NCBI GenBank assembly: GCA_963377175.1
Contig: CAUJNA010003240.1
Location: 84,501-148,500, forward strand
DNA: 64,000 bases
Source: Effrenium voratum
Lineage: Eukaryota; Sar; Dinophyceae; Suessiales; Symbiodiniaceae
Direction: 5' to 3'
Below are positions 12,380-24,775 of this stretch, piece by piece. A program made the translations under genes and the position numbers. Below the pieces are notes generated by a model. That model was not told the origin of the DNA. It saw only the letters and a list, made by a program, of their open reading frames with translations, and searched no databases. Every line of letters begins with the position of its first letter. The first letter of the stretch is position 1.

Positions 12380-15300
12380 GAGTACATGACCATCACGGTG
12401 TCCAGCTGCCTGGACGCGCTGCGGGACCTCGGCCTGCGAGGCGTGGCCGGGTGCTGCCGGGTGGCTTTGCGGAACTTCATGGCACATGTCCCAATTTTGG
12501 AGCTTCTGGCCATGCTTTGGCCAAACATCATCAAAGGGTGAAGGCATTTGCGCAATCTTTTTCAGGGTGTATGAAAGGGAAGCCACTACCCGCTGACAAA
12601 CGCAGGCCGTTCCATGATTGAGCGCACCTACGTGGAGAAGGCCGTGTCCTCGATCATCAAGGATCTCATCAGAGCTTTGGCCGAAACGCTTCCGCTGATG
12701 TCGATCCCGGATTAATCAACCTAGAGGATTCTTAGGGGTGTGTTCTATACAAGCTTGACGATTATCAAAGGGTTGCATTCTTGTGAGCCAGTGGTGTGTT
12801 TTTTGGACTTTTTGGACCATCACTTGAGCCTTTGGCCCATCGCAATCTCGCTTTGGGGCATTTTCATCAACTAGACAAAGCGACTGGATCTCTGTGCCGA
12901 TTTCCGATCGTTGCCCCAGTAGTGCCATCATGTGCCATCCTTCTCAGTTGCTCAATGATTCAAGCCAGTTAGTACCTTCATGTATTTGTCAGGTGACCTG
13001 CGCCTCGGGGTGGAGAAAACACGGCGAGGCAGAGGGGCTAACTTTCATGCAGTCAACTAGGCCCGAATCGATCCACCTTGGCACTTCAGCCGCGGCGAAT
13101 TCTTTGGTCTGAGGTGTGGAGGAGCAGGGTATCCACGGCGCCTGGGGCGCTGCCCCGAAGGGCTCCCCGCAGATCTGGTGGCGTGCCCCCCACCAGACCC
13201 TCGTCCCATCGCGAAAGGTGCAGTTGAAGCCTTTCGTTGAAGGGAGAAATCATTGCATTTGTAGCTTCATCTTTCACGTGGAATTGCAAAGTGCGAGATG
13301 GAGAAACAGCTGACAAAAATGATATCAGTTTTGTGCCCTGAAGCCCCATCAATTTTGGCCTGATAGCCATGGTGGCGGAGCAAGTCTCGGACTGGACGAT
13401 CTTTGTAGTTTCATGGGGGGCACCTCTCGAAGCCTGACGCCGTGACATCTTTGTGTCGCCAGCGAGGGTGCCTTGGCTCCTTTTCGCGACTGAGGAATGC
13501 CCCCGTGGCTGTGCAGGCGGCACGGTCAAAGGCGGAGACGGCAAGGGACAAGCTTCCGGCCGCTTGTCTAGCAGTGGGAGGCGTGGGAGGGGGCGGGACT
13601 TCTGCAGCGGCCACGCAGTCCGCTTTTCGATTTTCTTTTCAGACCAAATCTCCTCAACCCATAGCGCTCCAAGGCTCGGAGTGCCTCCAAACGTCGCGCG
13701 AGCAGCATTCGATCCTCCTTGAGCCAGCAGAGGCGCAGCACTGACTCGCCAGGGTTGTCATGGGGGTAGATTTGTCTCACCTTTTTGGTTAGAGATTGAA
13801 GTTCTCACGGGCAGATTGAACAGACACCCCTCCTCTCTGCTTTGCGGCAAAGGCCAATGTTCGCACGCAGCCAGGACTTCAACGACGAAAGAGGAGAAGT
13901 CCCTTGCCAAGGACGGGGCAGGCCCCATTTGGGGGCCACCATCTCATGGCGATGTCTGGGTCAGGCCGTCATGATCTAAAGGGATGCAGAACCAACGACA
14001 TGAGGAGACCGAAATACCTCAAGCAGGTGAGTGAGGTGCGTGCTGAAGGTGCCCTTCACCAACCTTTTGGAATTTGCGGGAGCTTTGTTGATCGGCGCGC
14101 TCAACACCGCTATGAGTTGCAAGCCCCAAGTTGGTTGCCGGCTCTGCCTGGGTCGATCGAAATCGAGCCTTCATCCTTTTGCCACTACGGATTACGTATT
14201 CGGCACCCCCATTTGGAACAGCCCAGACCCCGTGGGATGCCCGTAGACCTGGTAGCCACAGACGCGAGGAGCTGGCCGCGCTGCTGCAGCAGGCCACGGT
14301 CCATCCCACGGGCATCCCGCTGGAGGCCTTCGGGTCCGAGGCGCGGCCGGACTGGCAGATGTTTGAACAGCGGTTTGCATCCTCTTCCATTGCCAGCCTC
14401 AAACGGTTCCCTTCGACCAAACTTGCGGGGCCCTTTTCTACCAACGTCGCTGGGAATGGGGGCATGCGGCATGGGACATGTGACACAGGTGATCCCCGCG
14501 GCGCGTTGGGAGCTCTTCGAGCAGAGGAGTGCGGGCCGGCGAGCCTTTGGGGCGACCGGGCGACCCTGGAATTTCATTTGTGGTGTTTGTTTTGTTGCCG
14601 TGGGACTATCACCCCGGTGCAACCTTGCTATAGATCATTTCCAATTATACATTCTTCACTATTTAGATGGATAGTGACTGGGGGGGTCAGGCCTCAGGTC
14701 GCGGCACCCCAAGTTGTTGAACACCCAGACACGTGTGTTGGCCCTATAAATCACCATGCAATATGTGCAGCATTTTCCATCATTTTGTAGAAGCGACATG
14801 TCTTTTGGTTTCTCACAGCGCCATGTTGAGCTTGATTGAAGCTATTTAGGCTATGCTGTGTTGTACGTTGTTTGTATCAGTATATTTGTTTGCATTATTT
14901 CATGTGTTGCAGGTGCCTTGCATGCTCTTGAAGTACTTGATGAATCGACTACTTGAGTGTTCGGCCAAGTTAGCAAGTTGTCAGTAGCCTGGGTTTACAA
15001 CCTGGCTGGCTAACCATCTTACCAGTTTGGCCGAACATCCAAGTAGGCGGACTAGGACGACGGATTCATGTTCGGTAAAATCCTGCTATACCTGAATGCA
15101 GCAACGCTGTACAACACGTGGTTTTCAGAGTCACTGGGTGAGGTCAGGGTACTGTCATTTTGTAGGCAGTTCCTGCGGCTGTGAGAGACGAGCAACAGAA
15201 GGCTGAAGGTAAGTACATGGGGTGATGTTCAGAGCCTTGTAGAGAGCCCCGTTGAAGCTATTTGAATGCCTTTGCCCTACACCACGGGTGTCCATGCCTT

Positions 15301-18300
15301 CTGGAACATTGGTAGGGCTCAGAGCCAACGCACCCAAAAAAAAGACGTTTGGATTTGATGGCTGCCCGAATGCCATAGATCCCTAGCTTCAAGTTACATC
15401 AAGTTGCACCATTCTGTAGTGACCACTTGGTAAGACATGTAAACCAACAAAACGCCTCTTCGAATTCAGGTGGCCATCTTGTAGCGAGCCCGCAGAAGCA
15501 CCCCGAATCGACAAATCGGAGCTTGCCCCCTTTGCCCCCCGGGCAGGGGCCATGCGTGGATCGGCGACAGGACGGAGCCCCATTTCCGGCTTTTTGTCAA
15601 GGAGCCTTGGCCTGACAGCCGCCTCGCCCGCCTCCCTCGGTGTGCTGCCCACGTCCTCCCATTGGCCGGTGGGTTGGCTTTTGGTTTTCCATTCGGGTTT
15701 CTGGTGACGGCCTCGGGTTGTGGAAACAAGTGGCGCCGAGGAGATGGAAGCATCCAGAAGTCCCAGTGGAATCTCCTTTGAGAGGTTCGAGAAGCTGGTG
15801 TCCGAACTGGGCCTCGACAAAGCCAAAGGCGGGTGGCAGAGTTCCCGGCGGCAAAAGCAAACCCGCAAACCACCCCAAAAACGTGGAGCTTGAACAGCGA
15901 AATGGGAATCCACTGTTGCAAGACAAAACCAAATCACCCCCATTGCTTTATGTTCTCCTTGGGGGGGCATTTGCTAGGGCATGCGATGAAACTGCGTATT
16001 GCGCGGAAGCCATGCGCAGTCAGCACGTAAGTTGTCCAAAGTCGGGGGAAGTATTGAATTGGCAGGAGGCATGCCGCCAATAAAGTAAAGGTTTTTTGTT
16101 GGTCAAGTGGTGGTGTGCATATCCGAGCAAAGCCTGTTGACATGGCATTCCATGAGGGGCCTGCATTGTTTTTTATTTGAAGGACCCTTGCCACCTCTCA
16201 TCAAGCGAGACAAGCAGAAGGTGGGGCCGTTTGGCTGCAGCCAGTCAGGCCAAGAAGATGGTAAGAGGCCGAGAATGCTTAGAGAGGTATTTAGAAGATG
16301 ATGGCAGGGTTCCATGAGCTGGGCTGAGCCTGACAGGCTGCAGGGGACTATCATTCAGCCAAGGCCAGACGCGACCTTGGATTTGGAAATGGCCCCCGCC
16401 TTAGTTGCGTACGCCAGCAGGGTGGGCATGTTAACCAGAGACATGATCCCGATCTTGAACCATCAGCTGCTCCTATGCCCCCGATGCCCCAACAAGGGGG
16501 CCAAGGAGAATTGGGAAGGGTTCTCGAGGTTCACGTGCGGCTGCTGCAGCTCGAAGAGCGCTCTGCCCGAGCTGCCAGCGCAAGAGAATGGGCCGCCTAG
16601 CCACAAAAATAAGCGTGGTTTTCCTTTGCAGCATCCCCGAAGAAGCTATCATCAAGACCCTGGGCGCTGAGCTCCCAAAAGTCGGTCCCGTATTTTCGGT
16701 CAGGGTTGATCTAGAGCTTGCGCCCGAACCTTTGGCGCTATTTTTTTAGAATTCGTTGAAGGATGCGTGGCATGTCAGATCCACTCATGCCTTCAGCCTT
16801 TGAGATGTGGGCCCTGGTGAGCTGAGGCTGTTGCGAAGAGTGCCAAGGTCAATGACAAGCTCTTTCGCCAGTACAGGCCGTTGTGGGTTTCAAAAAGGGA
16901 AACCAACTGTGCGGTGTTGGACAACCACTGTGCGAATTGCATTCCGGGCAGCTACTAGGGTCTTCGCATCCCTAGCATGAACCAGTATGAAAAGATAGGA
17001 TTCAGTGACAGGCTTCAAAGATTGCAGCTTGGAGCTTTGTATCCTGGGTTGTCCACAAGTGCGCAATAATTCCGCAAGATGATCATGGTTTCCCTTGTTG
17101 TTTGTTGTCCTGGAAGCGGATTGTGGATGTGGAAGATCAGGGTGCCTCAGCTCATTTTGAACAACCCAGGTACGTCCAGGAGCCGAAAATAACTGGAACC
17201 TGGCCCGATCGATCTGCAGGCCGGAGCTCCTGTGGATCTACGACATGTTCAATGCCCACGACGAAGAGCACTCGGGGTTTCTGGAAATGTTTGATGTCCG
17301 GCGACTGCTGAAGTACATGGGCTGCTCGTGCAGCACTTATCACATTCAACCAAATTGACATAAAAATGCACCTGCAGTTGGGCCTGCCAGCCTTGGAGCT
17401 CGATGACTGCGGTTTACTGATACCTATCAGGCTTGGAGCCGTACGAGCGCAGGACAGCGCCACAGCCGCTCGGATCAACCTCTGCAACTTTTGACTTAAG
17501 CCTTTGAACTGTTTAACAGCTAGTGGTTGGAAGGGAGCCAAGCTGGGGGTATCCAAGATTGCTTTTGCATGGGGAGCTGAGGAGCCACCGGGAGTTCTGT
17601 AAGGACATGGTAGGCCATGAATTTTCCGAAGTGAGACCACGCATTCATCAACCCCCCCAAGCTGTTCAGTAAGCGAGGAAATCCTGTTGAGCCCACCGGA
17701 TTCCACCGGTCGACCGAGCGAGGGTAGAGGAGTTCCTCAAACAAGTGGACCAGAACCATGACGATGAGATTGAGCTGGTGGAGTTCCTTGAGCTGCTGGG
17801 CCACTGTCGCAAGCTCATGCCACCCGGGCTCAGAATTAGTGTACGGTATGCGTCACGGGAACCCCAACATTTGCCCAGCACGGTGAATGGGTTTTGGTTT
17901 CAAGGATCGGGTTTTGCCTTGTTGCGTCAACTTGCACCGCCGCTTCTGGCGGCGCAATGCTAGCAGGTGGGACTGCTTAACGCTCCAACTAGGGAGCTGT
18001 CCATATAGTATCGCCACGTGCGAAAACAAAGGGAATCTCAATCGCTGCTCATGTCAATCTCCATCATCAGAGTTTGCTATCTGCTATGCAGATGTGAGTA
18101 GCCAAGCCTGAGGTCCAAACGCCGGAAGTCTGATCTTCAAAACTTCTTTTTCGACTTGGACCTGGATGGGTGCTTTGGCAATAGGGGGGGGGACAAACAG
18201 AAATGCTTGGGCGCAACGACGCTTTGTGCTGCCATCCTGCATCACGAGGAACGAGTGCCTGGGATATGACCAGATTGTGGCAGCGCTTGCTCAGGCAGGT

Positions 18301-18490
18301 GTGCTCGCTCATGTTTACCGTCTAATCAATATCTCAGGGAAACGTCAAAGCTATCAGAAAGCTGCAGTCGGACGCTTCTGGCCGTGTGTTCAGTCCAGCC
18401 CAGCATCCTCTGGAGGAGGGCCTACTACGCACGCGGGGCGAGTATGCAATGGCACAGAAGCTTTTGGATGAGGAGGGGCTGGCCATGTAG
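12380..18490 (+). CDS. EF-hand calcium-binding protein, about eleven exons
   Basis: Exons: 12380-12440, 12606-12673, 14269-~14341, 14489-~14542, 15741-15828, 16632-16670, 17220-17332, ~17719-17812, ~18129-18168, 18249-18294, 18338-18490. Phase closes across 12440/12606, 12673/14269, 16670/17220 and 18294/18338, mostly with GC donors. The first half is helical (AVSSIIKDLIR, FERFEKLVSELGL). Three EF-hand loops follow: DEEHSGFLEMFD (positions 1, 3, 5, 6, 8 and 12 fit), DQNHDDEIELVE (Asp where Gly is usual at 6), and one starting DLDLDG. The exon 18338-18490 ends with a stop at 18488-18490 after KLLDEEGLAM. EF-hand proteins bind Ca2+ and act as sensors or buffers. The partner is unknown and the start exon was not found. 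WQMFEQR and WELFEQR in adjacent exons hint at an internal duplication. Confidence 0.72.
13495..13620 (+). CDS. Ambiguous GC-rich open stretch inside an EF-hand gene intron
   Basis: After an AG at 13493-13494 the sequence is open in two + frames (for example VAVQAARSKAETARDKLPAA) and in one - frame. It does not fit the phase of the EF-hand exons around it, which join each other directly (12673 to 14269). It may be an unused or alternative exon, a relic of another gene, or simply GC-rich intron. Confidence 0.25.
14836..15120. mobile_element. MITE-like long imperfect hairpin in an intron
   Basis: The two halves are reverse complements at several nested levels. CTTGAGTGTTCGGCCAA (14952) pairs with TTGGCCGAACATCCAAG (15028). 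ATGAATC (14939) pairs with GATTCAT (15063). CTGTGTTGTAC (near 14855) pairs with GTACAACACG (15109). There is no coding capacity. The element lies between two exons of the EF-hand gene. Size and structure suit a foldback or introner-like non-autonomous element; no target-site duplication was established. Confidence 0.6.
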
Positions 18491-19590
18491 GATAGCGCGC
18501 AATTATGGTGTCAGTCCTTCTGACAGTTTTGAAGGAGTCACGGGATAAAACACCGTCTTGATGATGCTCGGTTTCCGCTGGTGCCAAAGAAAACATATTT
18601 TCCAGTGCGCTGGGCTTCGGATGGGCTTGCCAAACGCTTAAAAGCGCCCCGACTATGACACGCATTTGGAGTTTTTTTTTTCTTCCAGCGGTGGCGCTGG
18701 CGCCAACCGTTTGCAGGCTGCAGGAGTGGCACATCTTCCAAACCCCTCGCTTCCCTGGCCAGCTTCTCTTGGCCAGTAGTAAAGGATAAACGACATGCTC
18801 GTGCATCCCAGCACCGACCCAGAGTTTCATCCTCTTCGGTAAAACCTAAGGCTTTACAATGTTGTGTCACCCAGAGTTGCTCCTGCAGACGAAGTATTCG
18901 TCGTAGCGCTCCTTGCTTCGCGACGTGTCTTTCTGCTTGAGCGCCTCTAAACAGCATTTGCACTGCTTTCCAAATTGGTTCGTTACCTTCGCAGCTGTTG
19001 TCGTTTGAGTGGCCCAATATGTTTTGCAGGCCTCTGTTTTCGAAGGCGAAGCAACAATGAAAGGCTAAGAGGCACTACAAAGCCAAGGCCAAACATCAGC
19101 TCTTTCCCAGTTTATGAAAGTTTCAAGATCTTCCCAACGTCCTCATCCCAACGTCCTCATCCCACACCGCTCTGGATCTCGAGCACACTTCCTTAGCATC
19201 ATGGATGGTCAAAGCTCAGCCGAGTTGCTGGCGTGACTTGCTTCAACGGCGTGTTGCAAGGGAAGTCTGGCCGTTGTTTGCAAGAGCACCTTTGTCAGTA
19301 TCGGCCATGCCCATGCCCCAAGTAAGGAGTCAGGATTTGGCCAATCATTTGTCTGAATATGTCAACAGCCAGTCCATCACCCCTTCGGAACTTTGGCTTG
19401 CCTTGAAATTGAGAAATGGATCGATCAGCACCCCTGCAAAGCTCGGCTGCCACTCGCCAGGAGTTCGACCTTAGCTCGGTGCTTCGAACCGTCCCCCAAG
19501 GCTGCGTGGGGTTGGCGTTTTGGCTGGCCTGAGCAGTTGTGATGCCCCAAAAGAACAGGGGTTGTATGGCTTGAGTCAGATCACACGCCA
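18491..19590. other. Spacer between the two EF-hand genes
   Basis: No exon passed the phase and composition test. Weakly exon-like frames near 19400-19470 (EIEKWIDQHPCKARL) could be a 5' exon of the next gene. There is a T run near 18667. Confidence 0.4.
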
Positions 19591-19591
19591 G

Positions 19592-20552
19592 GCGACGACT
19601 CGCCCGCCGCCCGGGAGTCGCTTGTGAAGAGCCCGCCGAGTCCCAGCATGAGCCCGAGGAGGACCAGGCGCTGCGTCGTGTGTCCCCGGAACCCTCCCGG
19701 CCACGGTGCGTGGTGGTGGTTTGGGCCGGTTGGGTTGCTGCGAAAGGGTGGCTGCCATGCGTCCCAAAACCAGCTTGAGTTTGCCACGTCAGCCAGGCAG
19801 CGGATGTTTCTGATGGCCGACGATCCAGGCCAGAACTGATGCCATGGCTTCAGATGGTAGCCAGCACAGGGAGACCTTGCCCAAGAATTTCGGGTCCCTG
19901 AAGCAGGCAAACTCTACGATTATTTTATGATGTTCACACAGACCAAACGGCAGCCACCATTTCCGATGGTGACGCCATCGGCTGCAAAAATAGCTGTTGC
20001 TTTGCCCGCGGACGGGCAGGCCGTGTGGACTTCAATGGCTTCAGCATCGTCTACCAGCGGGTTTGGGAGCGGCTTGCCTCGATCAAGGGTGAGCGTGTCC
20101 TGCAGGCGGGAAGGTGTTGGAGGTGGGGATTCATGGCAATTTTCAGCCGTGGGCCAGCTTGCAGGCCGCAAAGGCTCAGAGCGTCAACATGACAGAGCTG
20201 TCAGACATCCAGGCCGGGCACGGCTACGCCCACTGGGAACACATTTTAAAACAGTTCCCGGGGTATTTTGTGGAACATCGATTTTGGCAACATGGTTCAA
20301 GGCTAACAGACCAGCGGCCTTAGGGGCCAAAGCAAGCGCCGGTGGAAGCTTCCCGGGCGCAAGGCCGCTTTTGACACCGCGGATTGGGACGGCGACGGCC
20401 TGCTGTCGCGCGGCGAGGTGCGAGAGGCGCGGCAAAATAGGCCGGAGTTTCGAATCCCTTTTCCCTTGCCCCCTCGAAATGTTCCACAGATCGCAGGTGC
20501 TTCGGATGTTGCTGGCGCGGCAGCCGGACGAGCAGGTGCTCAGAAGCTTCTT
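19592..20552 (+). CDS. Second EF-hand protein gene, partial
   Basis: Exons as read: ~19592-19703 (acidic, AESQHEPEEDQALRRVSPEP), an uncertain one near 19880-19930 (AGKLYDYFMMF), 20020-20088 (RVDFNGFSIVYQRVWERLA, followed by GTGAGC), 20364-20426 and 20497-20552 (VLRMLLARQPDEQVLRSF). Exon 20364-20426 holds a canonical EF-hand loop, DWDGDGLLSRGE, with Asp at 1, 3 and 5, Gly at 6, Leu at 8 and Glu at 12. RVDFNGF looks like the second half of another loop whose first half is in an unseen exon. The acceptor at 20364 follows AAG, and the donor after its last codon is GC. The gene follows another EF-hand gene in the same orientation, so tandem duplication with divergence is possible. Start and stop were not identified. 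Confidence 0.6.
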
Positions 20553-20884
20553 GCCAATTGGCCGAATCAGCGGGAAGCAGGGGCTTGATCGTTGATGGCC
20601 GCGGCGGACCAACCAAAGCTGGGAAGTCGCTTGCTTGTCCTCCGGATTGCTGTTCAATTGGTTTGGCATAAGTAGGGCGGCTGCGCCACCTCCGTCGTGT
20701 GCAAGAGCAAATGATGCAACGCGTCCCACACTAATTCACAACATGGCTGTCAGTCAGCCACGCTCGGCGGGCGACTCAACCATAGATCCAGGATTTGCTC
20801 AAATGCCATCCAGAACTAGTTGCTTTCAAGCTTGCGCCCAGGGGTGAAGACAAAGAAGCCCTCACAGACGCTCGGCCCTGGCTG

Positions 20885-20925
20885 GTGTATGTATGTGTGT
20901 GTGTGTGTGTGCGCGCGTGATGTTT
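20885..20925. repeat. TG/CG simple repeat
   Basis: (GTGTAT)(GTGTGTGT)n then GCGCGCG, a short alternating purine-pyrimidine run in non-coding sequence. Confidence 0.85.
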
Positions 20926-21309
20926 GCCGCCTGGTTGCTGCGGTGCTGGGTATGACTGACTGTCAACCCTTCGTTGCATGAGCCAACAACAACTAAGACA
21001 AGGATCCTTTCCAAGGCAGCCATGGCCTTCCCTCAATACAGGAGTTTGTGCTATTTGCTTTTGCTGCGTCACCTGTGAGTCGCTCTCAGAATTTTAGCTA
21101 TTTTCCAAGTGTTGTGAAGGCCATTGCACGTTGCGTATACGGGTTCAGTGGTGGACACAAACCGGCAGGTTGACTTGTGATTTGAGATGGTGGCAAAGCA
21201 TAAGCCTAGAACCTGGTTGCACCGTTCTGCACTTTTGCTTGATTCAACTTGCATGGACGTTTTGCCCCTTTACTGCCGGTGCAGTCAACACAGCCTGCCT
21301 TTGTCCCAG

Positions 21310-24300
21310 AACGCCACCAAGGACATCTTTGAGGTACTCAAGATGACGAAGGTGCTGGCAGCTGGCACGCCGCTGGTGCATTTGAGCGCGCCCTTCACTC
21401 TGGCATGGAACGCCCGGCGCTTAGTTGGCGGACAGGCCATGGCCCATTGGTTGATTGACAAAAGCCACCACTTGCTGGAATCCAGAAATTCTGGTGACTG
21501 GCAAGGGTTTGGTGGTCGTTGTGAAGGGCCCAGCTAAGAAAGCACTTGCAGCCCCCTTGTGAGTTGGAGCATGGTAAGGTGCGTGAACGGTAAACAGAGG
21601 CGCTCACGCTGCGCCGTTCTTGTCGTTCATCGGCCGATTGAATTCAAGTTCAAGCCTTGTGCTAGGTGCCGTTCAAGAAGCAGCAGGAGCTTTTGCGCGT
21701 TTGGCCGATTTCTGACACTTACATCCAGAACTTGGATGCGCACGACGCTTGGCCCAGAGCAGCATACTGCATGACTACGCAGAGCGGGGCGAGGGCTGCT
21801 TGCGCACTGCCGCATATAAGTGCGGCAGGATGCGCAACATGTTCTTTTTCTCTCTTTCTGTCTTTCTCTCTTTCTCTCTTTCTCTCTCCCTCTCCCTTTC
21901 ACTCTTTCTCTATTAGTCTATCTCTTCCTCTGTCTCTCTTTAATCTCTTTCTTTTTCCTCTTTTTCTTTCTCTCTCCGGTTCCCTCTTCTTCTCTTTTTT
22001 CCCGTTTTTCTTTTTGCTCTATTTCCTCTTTTTCTGTTTCTTTTCTCCTTTTGACGTTTATCGGTTCTTTCTTTTTCTTTCTTTTTCTGTGTTTTTCTTT
22101 CTTTCACCAGCGCTCCTCAACAATGCATGGACATTCCTTTTAAAAACAGGATGCCGCCAAAGCGCGGCCGTCCGAGATGCCAAACATGGACGGGGCCTTT
22201 TGTGTCCGCCTCTGCGCTTCTGGCCTTTCACAACCGTCTGGAAGACGGCAGAGAGTGCTGGACACTGCTGCCGCGCGCGAGGCGTGGGCTGGCCGCAACG
22301 ATGACAACTGCAAAAAGCTGGGTCGCTGGTCACCTCTGACAACGCCAAGTGCAAGAATGGCTGAATTTTCAGCCTGGGGCAACCATGGTCAATGTGACAG
22401 AAACCGAAGTGCCGAACGTGGGACCCACTATGCGGCGGGGGGCACAACCTCTGGCCCCAACTTCGTCGTGGAAGATGGCGCAGCAGGCCACCGTGACGTA
22501 CTCTTTCATCAGAAACAAGCAGGGCTTCAGCGCCAAGTGCCCCGAGTACCATGCAGCGCTTTTTCTCGATTTCAGAGCTTTCGCGTCCTATAGCGCTGTT
22601 GACTAATGGTGGTCATGAGGTTGGTGAGGGGTGCAGGTTTCACAAGGTGCATGGCAGTGCTGGCTGGCTTTGCGCGAGCTGGAGCCCTCGGGCTTGCGCC
22701 GTCAGATCTTCATCGGGGGCGAGACAGAGGCAGCCCAGGACAACCGCTTGCACACATCTTCCCGCAGCGGTCAATGGCGCGCCTGAACTGCAAATCCTCA
22801 AGTGTCCATGCTGGAACCCGTTCGGACATGCTTGTTTATCCTCGGGACTTGAGAAGGTGAAGCCTGCGATCAACCATGTTGTTGAGCGCTCCTTGGTCAA
22901 GGTCTCACCTAAGGCGAGCTTTACTCCTTCCCCGTCTCCCACAGTGTCGACCAGCTTCATGCGCGGGGAACCAGCTCGCGGTTCTGGAACGCAACACATC
23001 TGCTTGTGAGCTGATTGCTTGGTTCCACAGCTATGCTTCCCGGATCCTCAACGATGCTCGCCCCTTTTGGCGGTCTTGCTCCACGCCAAGCTGTGCAATG
23101 AGGCCGAACAAGCGCGGGGCGAGGCGGACAACCACCCTGCACGGTTGCGCCAAAACGTCCCTGCCACCTACAGAAAAAAAACGTTTGCAACAGATAAGTT
23201 TTGCGAATACAGGGGCTTTGCTTGCCACTTCTCACCGTCAACCCTCGCTGGGTTTTCCGCGACTTTACTGCCTTCCGGTGCTGGCGGCGTATGATGTTTA
23301 AGTTGGTGTCCATATTTGTGTGCTCGCTTATGGCAGGAGAATGGCGGAACAAAGCGCCAGGTCTAAGCGCAAGGACAACCTTACGCACACAGGGTCGCTT
23401 TGCGAATGTTGACCCTTTGTTCATGGATTTCGCCTTTGCTCATGGATTTCGTGTTCTGGGGCTCTCTGAAAAAGCAAGAAGAACACCTCGTGTTCCGGCA
23501 GGCCGGAGTAACAGTGCGCTGGCAAGATGGTAGCATGCGTTCTATGTAGCCCTCACACGCAAGCGACAATCAGCAGCCGGCAAAGATTTTCTGCAAAACG
23601 CGTTCGCCGTTGCTCTGGCTTACGTAGGCGCTGTCAGGGCAAAAGCCTGGATGATGCATGCAGTGTTTTTGACGTGTTTGCCTAGGGCACGGCTTTATGC
23701 GCGGTTGAGATGGCTGCCTGTACCCAAATCCCTTCCGCCCTTTGCTGACCTCAAGCCGCAATTTGGGGAGCTGCGGCGAGCGCCGTGTGTTTGTTGTGTT
23801 GACCACCGATGCTTTGAAAGAGCAGCGTGCGCACGCTCGGCCAGACCGGATGTGAGAGTCAGTGCCCACGTGCGCAGCTAAGTTCTGCTGACTGTGCGGG
23901 CGCACTTTCCTCAAATAGCTGGTGACGGATGCCTTATGCAAGTTGCACGGCGGAGGCAGCGGCAAAAGATGTTTAAAGCTCGACATGGTCAAAGACCTGG
24001 GAGCATTTCTCCGGTCGATTGTAGGCACGAGACATGGCTGGGCAACGCTGAGAGAGAAAGACAGAGCTGAAAAGTATTATGTTTTCAACGGGCAAGCTGT
24101 TTTGCAAGTTCGGGCAAGGTTGGTGTTGCAGGCGCTGGTCAGGGTGCTGATTGGAGTGCGCTCAAGGTGCTGTGGTGGGTGCTGGCAGCGCCTTTGCGTG
24201 CAGTCGTGAGTGCCAGTCTTTTTTGTGCTGGCCAAGGTGCTGCTTCGTGTGCTCAAAGTGCCGCGGTGGTTGCTGGCGGTGCCCGTTTGGCGATGCAGTT

Positions 24301-24775
24301 GGGGCGCTGTTGAAATCTCCTACATGTGGGGTCTATGCTGGTCTGGTGTATTTGTTTTTCCCTGTCTTTTTTTTGTTTTTCTCTCTTTCTTCGCCGTTTT
24401 TTTCTCTCTCTCTCTCTACACGGCGAGCTTATGTCTGTGAGACTGTGAACGTGGGGTGCCATTCAAGTTGGCTGTGTTTACAAAACGATCCCGATCCCCA
24501 TTCAGCAGCACCCCTTTTTCTGTTTTTCCCGCTGAGCCGCTCAGCGACTTGCTGGTTCCCAAACGATGCGGGAACGACGCCCTACTCACAAAGCCTTGAT
24601 TGTTCACACAACTTGGGTTTGCTCCTTAAAACCCCACAAAACGGTTTCTGAAAACCTACGGTTCGCCAAGGAGCTCATGGAGATGCTGAGCAACTTCCTA
24701 GCCGTGAAGCCGGACCAAAACCTGAGGGAGATGGCCTTTCCCATCGGCTCCTTCCGGAAGCTCAGGGAGCATCTC
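21310..24775 (+). CDS. Cluster of at least six exons of an unassigned gene
   Basis: Exons: 21310-21351 (ATKDIFEVLKMTK, GT donor), 21666-21746 (VPFKKQQELLRVWP, GC donor), 22487-~22555 (ATVTYSFIRNKQGFSAK), ~22662-22750 (LRRQIFIGGETEAAQDN), ~23092-23160 (NEAEQARGEADN) and 24671-24775. The first two join in phase. The last is 35 codons with an AAG| acceptor and GC donor and reads ELMEMLSNFLAVKPDQNLRE, then FPIGSFRKLREHL. I recognise no family. Phase does not close with the last EF-hand exon (20552), so this may be the 3' part of that gene with an exon missing, or a separate gene. Confidence 0.45.
21838..22115. repeat. CT/T-rich polypyrimidine block
   Basis: TTTCTCTC and TTTTCTTT units over about 280 bases, interrupted by short unique words. 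It lies in an intron of the unassigned exon cluster and gives long Phe/Leu/Ser frames that are not coding. Confidence 0.9.
24355..24425. repeat. Short T/CT-rich tract
   Basis: TTTTTTGTTTTTCTCTCTTT and (CTCT)n in intron-like sequence 5' of the exon at 24671. Confidence 0.8.
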
